From Streptomyces sp. LX-29 (GTDB taxonomy: Bacteria; Actinomycetota; Actinomycetes; Streptomycetales; Streptomycetaceae), in assembly GCF_029541745.1 (NCBI RefSeq), contig NZ_CP089746.1:5217559-5281558 (forward strand): a stretch of 64,000 nucleotides of DNA. Direction: 5' to 3'. Numbering within the stretch: the stretch's first letter is position 1; the number at the start of each line of letters is the position of its first letter. Positions 41,101 through 42,581 of the stretch are shown here, piece by piece. The position numbers were made by a program, and so were the translations under genes. Under the pieces are notes generated by a model. That model did no database searches. It was not told where the DNA came from and worked only from the letters and a program-made list of their open reading frames with translations.

Positions 41101-42388
41101 CGCCCGTCGCCTGCTGCTCGTCAGCCGGCGCGGTCCGGCCGCCGAGGGCATGGCGGAGCTCACCGCGGAACTGCGCGAGCTGGGCGCCGAGGCCACCGTG
41201 GCCGCCTGTGACGCCGCCGACCGGGAGGCGCTGGCCGCCCTGCTGGCGAGCGTCCCGGCGGAGCACCCGCTCACGGCCGTGGTGCACACCGCGGGCGTGC
41301 TCGACGACGGCGTCATCGACCTGCTGACGCCGGAGCGGGTGGACCGGGTGCTCGCGCCCAAGGTCGACGCCGCGGTCAACCTGCACGAGCTGACCCGGGA
41401 GCTGGACCTGTCCGCCTTCGTGCTCTACTCGGCGGCGGCCGGCACCCTCGGCAGCCCCGGTCAGGGCAGCTACTCGGCGGCCAACGTCTTCCTGGACGCC
41501 CTCGCCCGGCACCGTCGGGCCCGCGGCCTGGCCGCCGTGTCCCTGGTGTGGGGCATGTGGGCCGAGGAGCGCGGCATGGCCGGCACGCTCGACGCGGCCG
41601 ACCTCAGCCGGTCGGCGCGCGGCGGTGTGCTGCCGCTGTCCGGGACGGAGGGCCTGGCCCTGTTCGACGCGGCCCGCGCGGCCGACGAGCCGGTGCTGGT
41701 GCCGGTGCGGCTGGACCTGGCCGCCCTGCGCGCCAACGCCGCCGCCGGGGAGCTGCTGCCGCTCTACCGCGGCCTGGTGCGCACCCCCGCCCGCCGCGCC
41801 GCGGAGTCCGGGCGTCCCGCCGTGGCCGCCGAGGCGACGGCCGAGACGCTGGCGGCGCAGCTCGCCGGCCTGTCCGAGGCCGAGCAGCAGCGCACCGTGC
41901 TGGACCTGGTGCGCCGTCAGGTGGCGGCCGTCCTGGGCTACGCGTCCAAGGACCAGGTCGGCGCCGAGCAGGCGTTCAAGGAGCTCGGCTTCGACTCGCT
42001 GACCGCCGTGGAGCTCCGCAACCGCCTCAACGCGGCCAGCGGGCTGCGGCTCTCGGCGACGCTGGTCTACGACTACCCGACCCCGCTGGCGCTGGCGCGC
42101 CAGCTGCGGGCCGAGGTGGCGCCGGAGGCCGCGGAGCCCGGGATCTCCGTCCTGGAGGAGCTGGAGCGGCTGGAGAACACCCTGTCCGCCCTGGCGCCGG
42201 ACGACCTCGCCGCGATGGCCGAGGACGAGGCGGCCCACGACCGGGTCGCGGTGCGCCTGCAGTCCCTGCTGACGAAGTGGAACGACGTTCGGAACGCCGC
42301 GGACGACACCGCCGGGGCGAACGCGCTCGAAGAGGCCAGTGACGACGAGCTCTTCGACTTCATCGACAAGAGGTTCGGCACGAGCTGA
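17102..42388 (+). CDS. Giant type I modular PKS, five modules (E-I), 8428 residues
   Basis: One uninterrupted frame. Modules and key residues: E, KS Cys 207, AT Ser 665, DH His 971/Asp 1138, KR Tyr 1574, ACP Ser 1743. F, KS 1981, AT 2429, KR 3055, ACP 3229. G, KS 3460, AT 3910, DH 4215/4381, KR 4810, ACP 4980. H, KS 5212, AT 5660, KR 6343, ACP 6517. I, KS 6750, AT 7204, DH 7508/7676, KR 8124, ACP 8299. All five ATs have GHSIG and HAFH (malonyl). The alternation DH-KR / KR predicts three alkenes separated by hydroxyl units. The N-terminal docking helix (LVEALRASLKETDRLRRQNQQL) pairs in type with the unusual tail of gene 2; the C-terminus (ASDDELFDFIDKRFG) is the common type. Oddities: a palindromic insertion in the E KS-AT linker, no dimerization element in F, and DH motif changes in G and I. 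Typical modular PKS proteins carry one to four modules, so this one is exceptionally long. Confidence 0.96.
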   Translation: MTTPNEKLVEALRASLKETDRLRRQNQQLTDASREPIAIVGMSCRYPGGVRSPEDLWQLVDRGGDAISGFPEDRGWDIESLYDPDPDREGTFYARGGGFLYEAAQFDPGFFGISPREALAMDPQQRLLLETSWEAFERAGIDPAAVRGSRTGVFVGASAQAYGAGEYDLPDGVEGHLLTGTASSVVSGRLSYAFGLEGPAATIDTACSSSSVALHLAVQALRNGECSLALAAGVTVLASPDVFVEFSRQRGLSADGRCKSFAASADGTGWSEGVGVLLVERLSDARRNGHQVLAIIRGSAVNQDGASNGLTAPNGPAQQRVIRQALENARLTTADIDAVEAHGTGTTLGDPIEAQALLATYGQERPEGQPLWLGSLKSNIGHTQNAAGVAGIIKMVMAMRHGVLPKTLHVDEPTPHVDWSAGEVSLLTESVEWPETGRPRRFGVSSFGVSGTNAHTIIEQAPAEEAVESAAEPGAVPPLLPVVLSARTGEALRAQAERLSTHLAAAPGAGLVDLGHALATHRAAFEERAALVVADRDALLTGLAALALGAPPSGRAGGESAAGLVTGSVAGGKTAFLFTGQGSQRPGMGRELYDAYPAFAEALDAVCAALGPHLERPLKTVLFGEDAELLDQTGYTQPALFALEVALYRLLEGWGVKADVLSGHSIGELAAAHVAGVLSLDDAAKLVAARGRLMQALPTGGAMIAVQASEDEVLPLLTDGVSIAALNGPTSVVIAGDEDAALEIASGFEAQGRKTRRLTVSHAFHSPRMDAMLADFRAVAEGLSYAAPRIPIVSSLTGAPVSAEEITTADFWVRHVREAVRFLDAIRTLEGLNVTTFVELGPDGVLSAMGQECVTGTEADFVPVLRKGRPEAEALTTGLARAQVRGVPVDWAAFYAGTGARRVEPATLPTYPFQHQRFWLEPGATTGDATAVGLESADHPLLGAAVPLAMSDGFLFTGRLGLDSHPWLADHAVLGSAVLPGAALVELAIRAGDQTGCEHLAALVLETPLVLPARGGVRIQVEVGARDTAGRRPFTVSSRAEDAAADTAWTRHATGALTDARPATAPAELTAWPPPGAEPIDVDGLYDALAEAGLRHGPLFQGLTAAWHDGEELYAEVRLAEDAAPAAVAFAVHPTLLDAALHALHGRAGARLTAAWQGVTLHAVGADTLRVRISPAGEDTVALALADATGQPVATVDALTLRPLQESGADLDAARVSAHQQALFRLDWVAPQAATAEPGAAGRRAILGADAFGLGPAGVADASFPDLAALAAAVDAGETPAPQLVLAAFPAGEDGDDVAAATHRAALRALELVREWLADARLTDAKLALVTRGAIAAGPDEDVTDLARSALWGLLRSAETENPDRFVLVDLDGTDASAAALHDALATGEPELALRAGETLVPRLARTTAADLQGPDTPVPALDTEGTVLITGGTGSLGRLVARHLITEHGVRHLLLTSRRGPEAPGATELRAELAALGAEVTIAGCDAADREALAATLAAVPAAHPLTAVVHTAGVLDDATLPGLTPEQLDRVLRPKVDAAWNLHQLTRELDLSAFVLFSAIAGTLGGAGQANYAAGNVFLDALAGHRHAQGLPATSLIWGLWAEASGITGGLTETDLLRLARSGMGALTNDEGMALFDAARRTGRAVLVPARLDLAALRSAHGTGPVPALLRGLIRGTGRRTAAAGLAAGSSLAERLLALPPAERRRTLLDLVRTQVAAVLGHATPDAAPPRRAFKELGFDSLIAVELRNRLSAATGLKLPTTIVFDYPNSALLADHLRGELLGDLVEEGAEGAELAGSGDAATTAALADDPIAIVAMSCRYPGDVSSPEELWRLVTGDEDAITGFPVNRGWEAMEWASEGETGDYARAGGFLHQADLFDAAFFGISPREALAMDPQQRLLLETSWEAFERAGIDPDAVRGRSVGVFVGASYSAYEVGLEQAGAEVAGHVMTGNAGSVISGRIAYALGLEGPAVTVDTACSSSLVALHWAIQALRQGECSMALAGGVTVMTTPGTFTEFSRQRGLASDGRVKAFAAAADGTGWGEGVGMLLVERLSDARKHGHPVLAVVRGSAVNQDGASNGLTAPNGPAQQRVIRKALSSAGLTTAEVDVVEAHGTGTTLGDPIEAQALLATYGQNRDGDQPLYLGSIKSNIGHSQAAAGVAGIIKMVQAITHGVLPRTLHVDAPTPHVDWSAGAVELLTEAVDWPETGRPRRAAVSSFGISGTNAHTIIEQAPAADPAQPASAATRLPLLPVTVSAKSPDALRAQAERLHAHLTAHPQLEPVDVAHSLATGRAALHHRAVLAADGRDALLTGLEALAAGHPAPGLTEGTVAEGETAFLFTGQGSQRLDMGRELYAAYPVFAEALDAVCDELDRHLERPLKTVVFGDNAELLDQTGYTQPALFAVEVALFRLVEAWGITADYLSGHSIGELAAAHVAGVLSLSDAAKLVAARGRLMQALPVGGAMIAVQASEDEVLPLLNERVSIAALNGPTSVVIAGDEDAAVTIAGTFEQQGRKTKRLTVSHAFHSPRMDAMLEDFRAVAETLSYESPRIAIVSGLTGALVSAEEITSPDFWVRHVREAVRFLDAVRTLEAQGVTTFIELGPDGVLTAMAQECVTGEGAAFVPVLRKGRAEAEALTAAVARAHVRGVTVDWAGLFARTGAARVDLPTYAFQRRRYWPDAPVRALAAPAGVDGWRYQVSWKPLSLSSTARPTGVWLIAAPEGEAEWTAGAVRTLTERGAEARLVELGAADGRAGYAERLRDAAAGAEVAGVLSLLALAEDGGLLATAALTQALGDAGVDAPLWVATRGAVSTGRTDAPVDPVRAQVWGLGRIAALEHPERWGGLIDLPALPETADDRALTRLAAVLAGAGDEDQLAVRSAGVFGRRLVRAAAAPVAEADAWRPRGSVLVTGGTGALGAQVARWLVENGAEHLVLTSRRGLDAPGAAELRDELAASGARVTVAACDVADRDALAELIASLPAELPLTAVLHAAGVLDDGVLDALTPERFAGVLRAKAEAAANLDELTRELDLSAFVLFSSISGTLGAAGQANYGAANAFLDALAERRRAEGLPATSIAWGPWAEGGMAADEALEQRMRRAGLPPMDAGLAISALQRALDLDDAVLAVADVDWERFGPGFAAVRPSPLLSDLAEVRQAAARAATVADQPGQVAEPASSLGRRLLELGESERGTFLLDLVRGHVAEVLGHAHVEDVAADRAFREIGFDSLTAVELRNGLNAVTGLRLPATLIYDYPTPNALADHLLAELLGEQAAITGPVVTAVADDDPIAIVAMSCRFPGGVHTPEQLWQLLSSGTDVISGMPTDRGWDLEALYNPDPDAEGTSYAREGGFLHDVADFDPTFFGISPREALAMDPQQRLLLETSWEAFERAGIDPATLRGSHAGVFVGTNGQDYLSLLLGGSEGLEGHMGTGNAASVISGRLSYTFGLEGPAVTIDTACSSSLVALHSAIQALRNGECSLALAGGVTVMSTPGVFIDFSRQRGLAADGRIKAFAAGADGTGWGEGVGMLLVERLSDARKNGHPVLAIVRGTAVNQDGASNGLTAPNGPSQQRVIRQALATAGLTATEVDAVEAHGTGTKLGDPIEAQALLATYGQDRPEDQPLYLGSIKSNIGHTQAAAGVAGVIKMVLAMRHGVLPRTLHVDEPTPHVDWTAGDIALLTESVEWPETGRPRRAGISSFGFSGTNAHAIVEQAPAEEQPELTAPARGEAPALLPVVLSARTGEGLRAQAERLRAHLTEEPDTALVDLGYTLTAHRARFEERATLLAGDRDALAAGLAALARGESATGLVTGSASADKTAFLFTGQGSQRLGMGRELYAAYPVFAEALDAVCDELDRHLERPLKTVVFGDDAELLDQTGYTQPALFAVEVALFRLVEAWGVKADFLSGHSIGELAAAHVAGVLSLEDACTLVAARGRLMQALPTGGAMIAVQASEDEVLPLLTEGVSIAALNGPTSVVIAGDEDAALAIAAGFEAQGCKTKRLTVSHAFHSPRMDAMLEDFRAVAETLSYEAPRVPIVSGLTGALVSAEEITTADFWVRHVREAVRFLDAVRTLEAQGVATFVELGPDGVLTAMAQECVVDAGAVACAAVLRKGRDEAETLLGALARAHVRGAKVDWAAYYAGTGASRVELPTYAFQRERYWPKVSALYLGDVAAVGLGQAGHPLLGASAELPGADGILFTSRLALSTHPWLADHTIMDTVLLPGTAFVELAIRAGDQVGCEHLEELTLEAPLVLPEQGGVQLRLWVGAADASGRRPLAFHSRLENLPAEEAWTRHASGVLAAAADRAEPAFELSAWPPAGAAEIEVGDRYAHLRDVGFAYGPAFQGLRRAWRRDGEIFAEVLVPEDAQAADFGLHPALLDSALHALGLGGLGGTETQGRLPFAWAGVSLLASGASSLRVRMAATGGDGVLLEIADATGARVAAVDSLALRPVTAEQLRSARTTYHESLFHLEWVEPAAVAAATAADRWAVLGSAALVGADVPAYAAYADLVAAIDAGVPAPEFVLVSPSADAAGVDAAAAAHRAGAEALALVRAWLAEERFADSRLVVLTSGAAATEAGAPVTDLAGATVRGLLRSAQSENPDRVLLVDLDGHADSLAALPAALTAGEPELAIREGALKAPRLARAASADDADATVWNPDGTVLVTGASGSLGGLFARHLVAEHGVRSLLLVSRRGAEAPGAAELAAELAESGASVTWAACDVADREALAAVIATVPVERPLSGVVHTAGVLDDGTIGSLTAERLAHVFRPKVDAAWNLHELTRDLDLSAFVVFSSAAGVFGGAGQGNYAAANAFLDALAQHRRANGLPATSLAWGLWAGGGMGDTLDEADITRMRRAGVPPLSVADGLRLFDAALTTGDATLVPMRLDLAALRTQAANGPVSALLRGLVRVPARRAVDAVAAGAGESGLVQRLTGLSPAEQERTLLDLVRTQVATVLGYAGAETIGSGRAFKELGFDSLTAVELRNQLNAVTGLRLPATLIFDYPDPTVLARHLRTELVGDEVVTAAPETTVMVADDEPIAIVGMSCRFPGGITSPEELWQLVLGSVDAISGFPADRGWDLDGLHGDTPGASGTSSTIEGGFLHEAAEFDPAFFGINPREALAMDPQQRLLLETSWEAFERAGIDPTSVRGSRTGVFAGVMYHDYLTRLTAVPEDLEGYLGTGAAGSVASGRVSYTFGLEGPAVTIDTACSSSLVALHLAAQALRNGECSMALAGGVTVMATPDTFIDFSRQQGLSTDGRCKSFAAAADGTGWSEGAGMLLVERLSDARRNGHPVLAVVRGTAVNQDGASNGLTAPNGPSQQRVIRAALANAGVSAAEVDVVEAHGTGTTLGDPIEAQALLATYGQERPEGQPLWLGSFKSNVGHTQAAAGVGGIIKMVMAMRHGVLPKTLHVDEPTPHVDWAAGDIELLTEAQEWPETGRPRRAGVSSFGVSGTNAHTILEQAPEEAPARPAAPAAELPAVPWVLSGRSEAALRGQAERLLAHLDAHTELDATDVAHSLATGRAALERRAVVVGDDRVGLRAGLDALARGTTAAGLTTGTAAEGKTAFLFTGQGSQRLDMGRELYDAYPVFAEAFDAVCDELDRHLERPLKTVVFGDDAELLDQTGYTQPALFAVEVALYRLVAGWGLRPDFLSGHSIGELAAAHVAGVLSLADAAKLVAARGRLMQALPTGGAMIAVQASEDEVLPLLNDRVSIAALNGPTSVVIAGDEHAAVEIASGFEAQGRKTKRLTVSHAFHSPRMNAMLEDFRAVAETLSYESPRIPIVSGLTGALVSAEEITTADFWVRHVREAVRFLDAVRTLEAQGVTTFVELGPDGVLTAMAQECVTGEGAAFVAALRKGRAEAESVTGALAALHVRGVVLDWAAFFAGTGAARVDLPTYAFQRQRYWVESPEGPAQGGALTADAVDARFWEAVEREDLEALAGTLRSESADELSSLGAVLPMLSSWRRQQTELSTVDAWRYQATWKPVTLRSEGAPSGRWLVVTAAEQADAAWAEGVVRMLAARGAEARLIELGAEGDRGSVAERLRAEAGDGAVAGVFSLLAVAGDTGLLRTLALTQALGDAGVDAPLWVATRGAVSVGRSDASVDPVQARIWGLGRVAALELPERWGGLIDLPALPETPDERALSRLAGVLSGRDGEDQVAVRSSGVFGRRLTRGAAPAKAGRAWRPGTGTVLVTGGTGALGGHVARWLVGQGADHLVLTSRRGLEAPGAAELREELVALGARVTVAACDVADRAALAALIASLPEELPLTAVVHAAGVLDDGVLDALTPERFAGVLRAKAEAAANLDELTRDLELSAFVLFSSIAGSMGAAGQGNYAAANAFLDALAERRRAEGLPATSVAWGPWAEGGMAADEALEQRMRRAGVPPMAAELAIAALQRALDLDETAVTIADVDWARLAPGFTAVRPSALLRELPEARAALEAEAAQASGAGAAAEDESSLAQRLAGLSAAEAERALLDLVRSAVADVLGHADAEAIEAGRAFRELGFDSLTAVELRNRLNSVTGLRLPPTLVYDYPSSAALADHLRTEVLGEESAVVAGPAAPVAAVADDPIAIVGMSCRFPGGVRTPEELWRLLASGRDAVTGFPADRGWDLDGLYDPESDGENTSYVREGGFLTDAGAFDAAFFGISPREAVAMDPQQRLLLETSWEAFERAGIDPATLRGQQVGVFAGTNGQDYMSLVLNSSDGGDGFMGTGNAASVMSGRVSYALGLEGPAVTVDTACSSSLVALHWAIQALRNGECSLALAGGVTVMSTPGSFVEFSKQRGLATDGRIKAFAAGADGTGWGEGVGMLLVERLSDARRNGHPVLAIVRGSAVNQDGASNGLTAPNGPSQQRVIRQALASAGLTTADVDAVEAHGTGTTLGDPIEAQALLATYGQERAADRPLYLGSIKSNIGHTQAAAGVAGVMKMVLALQHGVLPQTLHVDEPTPHVDWSAGEIALLTESVEWPETGRPRRAAVSAFGISGTNAHTLLEQAPTEAPAETAATAPVAELPVLPWVLSGKSEAALRGQAERLRAHLAERPEADAVDVAYSLATTRGALDHRAVLAAEDRDGLLRGLTALARGEAAEAAVPGLTRGSATTGKAAFLFTGQGSQRLGMGRELYDAYPVFADALDAVCAHLDGHLERPLKDVVFGDDAELLHQTGFTQPALFAVEVALFRLVEAWGVKADFLSGHSIGELAAAHVAGVLSLEDACTLVAARGRLMQELPAGGAMIAVQASEEEVLPLLTEGVSVAALNGPTSVVVAGDEDAALRIAASFEQQGRKTKRLTVSHAFHSPRMDAMLADFRAVAEGLTYEAPRIPIVSNLTGALASAEEITSPDFWVRHVREAVRFLDGVRALEELGATTFVELGPDGVLTAMAQDCLAEPDRAELVPALRKGRAEAQAATDALARLFVRGAAPDWEAFFAGTGARRVSLPTYAFQRHHYWADALLSLDEYASMGLGAAGHPLLGAAVELPDSDAFLFSGRLSLRSHGWLADHTVGDVALVPGSAFVELAVRAGDQAGCELLEELELEAPLVLPAHGGVQLRVSVGEPDDTGRRTLAVHSRPERGDQPWTRHASGLLATGGPAADPAGAAETAVWPPAEAQPVPADEVYARLARTGLLHGPAFQGLERVWRRGAELFAEVRVAEDRQPEAARFALHPTLLDAALQPLALLAADTEGAALAGSWRGVSVRAVGADALRVRLAPAADPAQDGAVSVVVADAAGSLVATVDALATRPLDVDRIAGASTATAGRHESLFRIDWTTVPTVPALPASPAAPVERFAVVGGDELKLGVALESAGARAEAYDDLAALNAAVAAGGAAPDTVLLPLLSEPGDPSGEDLAAAVHAASHRALSLLQEWLNGGRPGAARLVVVTRGAVAAAGDTAVTDLVNAPVWGLLRAAQAENPEQFLLLDVDSDASFAAIPGALASGEPELALRAGTAYAPRLARVETAAGVPAALDPEGTVLITGATGGLGRLLARHLVAEHGARRLLLVSRRGPAAEGMAELTAELRELGAEATVAACDAADREALAALLASVPAEHPLTAVVHTAGVLDDGVIDLLTPERVDRVLAPKVDAAVNLHELTRELDLSAFVLYSAAAGTLGSPGQGSYSAANVFLDALARHRRARGLAAVSLVWGMWAEERGMAGTLDAADLSRSARGGVLPLSGTEGLALFDAARAADEPVLVPVRLDLAALRANAAAGELLPLYRGLVRTPARRAAESGRPAVAAEATAETLAAQLAGLSEAEQQRTVLDLVRRQVAAVLGYASKDQVGAEQAFKELGFDSLTAVELRNRLNAASGLRLSATLVYDYPTPLALARQLRAEVAPEAAEPGISVLEELERLENTLSALAPDDLAAMAEDEAAHDRVAVRLQSLLTKWNDVRNAADDTAGANALEEASDDELFDFIDKRFGTS
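17204..22470 (+). other. PKS module E: KS-AT(malonyl)-DH-KR-ACP
   Basis: KS Cys codon 17720 lies in DTACSSSSVAL. AT Ser is codon 19094, with HAFH. The DH motif is canonical (HAVLGSAVLP, His codon 20012), with Asp codon 20513 in HPTLLD; the usual YGP is HGP (RHGPLFQ), a tolerated change. The KR is B-type (VLDDA), Tyr codon 21821. ACP Ser codon 22328 is in GFDSLIAVEL. Outcome: an alkene. The KS-AT linker carries the insertion described at 18743. Confidence 0.9.
18740..18776. repeat. Palindromic insertion inside the KS-AT linker of module E
   Basis: The linker encodes about nine extra residues (GAPPSGRAG) between ALAL and GES that no other module has. The DNA is two 10-bp direct copies of GCGCTGGGGG (18740-18749 and 18765-18774) flanking CACCTCCCAGCGGCC. 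CCCAGCG (18755-18761) pairs with CGCTGGG (18766-18772) around a 4-base loop, and CTGGGG can alternatively pair with the CCCAG between the copies. From memory, similar GGGGGCACCTCCCAGC / GCTGGGGGAG hairpins are scattered through Streptomyces genomes, mostly between genes. The reading frame is kept. Confidence 0.7.
22535..26915 (+). other. PKS module F: KS-AT(malonyl)-KR-ACP lacking the AT-KR dimerization element
   Basis: KS Cys is codon 23042; AT Ser codon 24386, with HAFH. The AT end (RRRYWPDAP, about 25130) is followed within about 19 residues by the KR start (GWRYQVSWKPL, 25184). The other KR-only modules carry about 70 residues here, including the FWEAVEREDLE helix and WRR segment. The KR itself is intact: TGGTGALG, LDD (B-type), Tyr codon 26264. 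ACP Ser is codon 26786. Outcome: a hydroxyl. Confidence 0.9.
26963..32165 (+). other. PKS module G: KS-AT(malonyl)-DH-KR-ACP, DH motif HxxxD
   Basis: KS Cys is codon 27479; AT Ser codon 28829, with HAFH. The DH reads HTIMDTVLLP (His codon 29744): the Gly of HxxxGxxxxP is Asp (codon 29756). YGPAFQ and HPALLD (Asp codon 30242) are intact. The KR is B-type, with TGASGSLG and Tyr codon 31529. ACP Ser is codon 32039. One AT position that is Arg in the neighbours (QGRKTKR) is Cys here (TGT, 29093). The expected product is an alkene if the DH is active. Confidence 0.88.
32219..36780 (+). other. PKS module H: KS-AT(malonyl)-KR(B-type)-ACP
   Basis: The KS carries MYHDYL (shared in type with KS M and N) and Cys codon 32735. 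AT Ser is codon 34079, with HAFH. A dimerization element (DARFWEAVEREDLEALA) is present. The KR has LDD and Tyr codon 36128, and is close in sequence to KR A and KR F. ACP Ser is codon 36650. Outcome: a hydroxyl. Confidence 0.9.
36833..42120 (+). other. PKS module I: KS-AT(malonyl)-DH-KR-ACP, DH motif HxxxD
   Basis: KS Cys is codon 37349; AT Ser codon 38711, with HAFH. The DH reads SHGWLADHTVGDVALVP (His codon 39623, Asp in place of Gly at 39635) with HGPAFQ and HPTLLDAALQ (Asp codon 40127). This is the most divergent DH of the window. The KR is B-type (VLDDG) with YSAAAG and Tyr codon 41471. ACP Ser is codon 41996. If active, it makes the alkene that becomes part of the enone after module J. 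Confidence 0.87.
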
Positions 42389-42462
42389 GAAAAACCTGCC
42401 GAGAAAACCAGCCGAGAGATTCGGCTGAGAGTTCCGGCTGAGAAATCCGGCTGAGAAATCCG
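42384..42462. repeat. Six tandem copies of a 13-bp repeat running over the gene 3 stop codon
   Basis: Units start at 42384 (14 bp), 42398, 42411, 42424, 42437 and 42450. The last two are identical (GCTGAGAAATCCG); the others differ at one to five positions, giving consensus GCYGAGARAWYCG. The first unit supplies the TGA stop (42386-42388). The array is A-rich compared with its surroundings and ends where the next hairpin begins. Confidence 0.9.
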
Positions 42463-42493
42463 TGCGGGCCGGGGGAAACGCCCCGGCCCGCAC
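42462..42493 (+). terminator. Perfect 13-bp hairpin between genes 3 and 4
   Basis: GTGCGGGCCGGGG (42462-42474) and CCCCGGCCCGCAC (42481-42493) are exact reverse complements around the loop GAAACG. It has no T-run, like many actinobacterial terminators. It could terminate or slow transcription leaving gene 3, or protect the mRNA end. The remaining 75 bp before gene 4 show no promoter I can defend. Confidence 0.6.
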
Positions 42494-42566
42494 CACGGGG
42501 GAGACTCGGCGGCCCGAAGCGCGGCAGCACCACCCCACAGACCACCCCGACGATTCACCGCACGCG

Positions 42567-42575
42567 AAGAGGAAA
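42567..42575 (+). promoter_or_regulatory. Ribosome binding site deciding the start of gene 4
   Basis: AAGAGGAAA ends six bases before the ATG at 42582. The frame is open upstream to 42462, but that part encodes the hairpin DNA and no docking helix. From 42582 the protein begins MANEAKLREYLKKVTTEL, the standard PKS N-terminal docking helix. Confidence 0.8.
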
Positions 42576-42581
42576 CGCCAC

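Noticed and set aside
42462..42581. Upstream extension of gene 4 to a start at 42462
   Set aside because: The added 40 codons are the translation of a perfect hairpin. The ribosome site at 42567 and the docking helix place the start at 42582.
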